Positions 6,827-7,863 of a stretch of 7,863 nucleotides of DNA are shown here, in pieces. The position numbers and the translations under genes are program-made. Below the pieces are notes generated by a model that was not told the DNA's origin, made no database searches, and saw only the letters and a program-made list of their open reading frames with translations. The stretch spans positions 1 through 7,863 of the forward strand of contig JBOIBN010000089.1 of NCBI GenBank assembly GCA_050739575.1. The letters are read 5' to 3'. This DNA comes from JBOIBN01 sp050739575 (GTDB lineage Bacteria; Pseudomonadota; Gammaproteobacteria; JAKDMP01). The number at the start of each line of letters is the position of its first letter. Position 1 is the first letter of the stretch.

Positions 6827-6854
6827 GGCTTCGGAGGGCCCTGTTGACCGAGCC
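6827..6854 (+). other. Bulged hairpin in the leader of the ATPase gene
   Basis: GGCTTCGG (6827-6834) pairs with CCGAGCC (6848-6854) over seven base pairs with one bulged T. The 13-base loop contains the perfect palindrome AGGGCCCT (6835-6842). If transcription starts near 6823 this structure would lie at the very 5' end of the messenger. No T-run follows, so it is not a simple terminator. It could stabilise the mRNA, serve as a binding site, or be incidental. Confidence 0.3.
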
Positions 6855-6881
6855 CGAACGTTGACTAACCTAACGAAATAC

Positions 6882-6885
6882 GAGG
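6882..6885 (+). promoter_or_regulatory. Ribosome binding site that fixes the GTG start of the ATPase gene
   Basis: GAGG lies six bases before the GTG at 6892. An in-frame TAA at 6871-6873 closes the frame just upstream, and no other start codon occurs between them, so this site decides the start. Confidence 0.7.
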
Positions 6886-6891
6886 CGAATA

Positions 6892-7863
6892 GTGACAACC
6901 AAAGGACAAATCGAAAAGCTCCGGTTGGCTATTAACGAGAATCTCCGTGTTCAGCGCGGCGGAGCCGACCCCGTTCCATACATCGATGTTGGAAATGTTC
7001 TTAATGACGTTCGCGCTCGTCAGAATCACGCCGTGTTTGCACGACGAGGCTGCGGCAAGACTCTGTTGCTTCAGCACTCAAGCCGCGAACTGGATTCTTC
7101 CACCAAGTCTGTCTATTTAAACTGCGAGGATTTCAAGCGCCATTCGTTCCCGAACGTTCTCATTGAAATCCTCAATGCATTATTTACTGAGCTAGAGGGG
7201 CACCTTACGGGGTGGTTTGGGAAGAAGAAACAGTCAAGAAGGCTAATTGCAGGCATCCGCGAGGAGCTTGCAACCCTTAGAGCTCGTGCTGATACTCAAG
7301 AACAGGAGGTGCGCGAACTGGTAGCGCGCGACAAAGGAACGTCGCTTGATGGATCTGTGGAGTTTCATCACGCACCCGTAAGCCTTCGTGCAAGTGGGGG
7401 TACCAAGGAGCGAATTAGGGCGGAGACTGAACGCACTTACCGGATTCTTGATAACAAGATTCGGGAACTGGACACAAAGCTCCCTCGACTGAAGGCTCAG
7501 ATCCGCGAATTCTTTGAACTATCCACGAACGTGAAGACCGTTTACCTACAAATCGATGATTTCTATCATCTTAACCGCGTTGATCAACCGCTCGTTATGG
7601 ATTACATTCATCGCCTCTGCAAAGACCTTCCTCTTTACTTTAAGATTGCAACCCTCAAACATGCAACGACCCTTTACGCTGATCGGGATGGCCAACCGAT
7701 AGGCGCTCAGGAGAGACACGACTATCAACCCATTAATATAGATTTCACCTTCAGCGACTTCCGTCGAACAAGGGATCAGAATCGTGCCATCCTGCAAGAG
7801 TTCGGACGACTAGCGGGGATGACGCCTGCTGATGTTGACGGCTTATTCAAAGGTGATGGGCTG
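6892..7863 (+). CDS. P-loop AAA+-like ATPase with helical insert, 3' end beyond window
   Basis: A GTG-started open frame runs without a stop for 324 codons to the window edge. Walker A is ARRGCGKT (residues 50-57, K56 and T57) and Walker B is VYLQIDD (D222, D223). Between them, at about 110-210, is a highly charged insert rich in Arg, Glu and Lys. It looks like two helices, possibly coiled coil, split by a more beta-like stretch near EFHHAPVSLRASGG. After Walker B, LYFKIATLKH (T254) may be sensor 1, and QERHDYQPINIDFTFSDF follows. The pattern recalls proteins labelled ORC-CDC6-family AAA ATPases, some from accessory or defence-like loci; this is memory, not a search result. Its role is unknown. 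GC content is far below the upstream genes (54 of 120 bases in two sampled lines), suggesting horizontal acquisition. It starts 215 bases after cysS behind its own promoter-like sequence, so it is probably not part of the synthetase operon. A KAP or STAND-type NTPase is an alternative. Confidence 0.85.
   Translation, partial: MTTKGQIEKLRLAINENLRVQRGGADPVPYIDVGNVLNDVRARQNHAVFARRGCGKTLLLQHSSRELDSSTKSVYLNCEDFKRHSFPNVLIEILNALFTELEGHLTGWFGKKKQSRRLIAGIREELATLRARADTQEQEVRELVARDKGTSLDGSVEFHHAPVSLRASGGTKERIRAETERTYRILDNKIRELDTKLPRLKAQIREFFELSTNVKTVYLQIDDFYHLNRVDQPLVMDYIHRLCKDLPLYFKIATLKHATTLYADRDGQPIGAQERHDYQPINIDFTFSDFRRTRDQNRAILQEFGRLAGMTPADVDGLFKGDGL

Noticed and set aside
6860..6874. ACCTAAC next to GTTGACT, resembling an integron attC core.
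   Set aside because: The partner does not fit the GTTRRRY consensus and no paired imperfect stem of attC type is present.
6254..6898. 214-residue minus-strand open frame spanning the cysS end and the gap after it.
   Set aside because: Most of it is antisense to cysS, no family is recognised, and the composition of its two halves differs with the underlying DNA.
1..7863. CRISPR array, insertion sequence or integrase.
   Set aside because: No regularly spaced repeats, no transposase or recombinase motifs and no terminal inverted repeats were seen.

Overview
This 7.9 kb window looks like a chromosomal segment from a Gram-negative proteobacterium, most likely a gammaproteobacterium. The evidence is an LpxH-type lipid A hydrolase, a membrane-anchored PpiD chaperone, a periplasmic cyclophilin and a tRNA-Val/tRNA-Asp pair placed just before ppiD. 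From memory, the order tRNA-Val, tRNA-Asp, ppiD and the cysS/cyclophilin/lpxH neighbourhood resemble Xanthomonadales-like genomes; that is inference, and the genus cannot be read from the sequence. Coding GC in the core part is about 60-67% by hand count of single 60-base lines.

Layout. Positions 1-162 hold the 3' end of tRNA-Val, a complete tRNA-Asp(GTC) and a strong intrinsic terminator. On the plus strand follow ppiD (253-2178) and a 64-residue two-helix membrane protein (2212-2406). Convergent to these, on the minus strand, is a two-gene unit: a secreted cyclophilin (3772-3173) whose stop overlaps the GTG start of lpxH (3176-2430) by four bases. Divergent from the cyclophilin is a plus-strand aminoacyl-tRNA synthetase pair, gltX (3904-5289) and cysS (5276-6676), overlapping by 14 bases.

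After the cysS stop the character changes. GC falls to about 42-48% in three sampled lines. A 215-base non-coding stretch carries a promoter-like sequence, an imperfect 18/19-base direct repeat covering its -35 region, and a bulged hairpin. It leads into a GTG-started gene, preceded by a good ribosome binding site, that runs off the window. Its 324 visible residues form a P-loop AAA+-like ATPase with a roughly 100-residue charged insert between Walker A and Walker B. This is probably the first gene of an accessory island, possibly a defence or mobile-element module.

How the genes work together: ppiD, the cyclophilin and lpxH serve envelope biogenesis (protein folding at the inner membrane and in the periplasm, and lipid A synthesis). 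gltX and cysS supply Glu-tRNA and Cys-tRNA, and the two tRNA genes add to the translation theme. These are ordinary housekeeping genes. The only candidate for something undescribed is the truncated ATPase at the right edge, whose partners would lie beyond the window.
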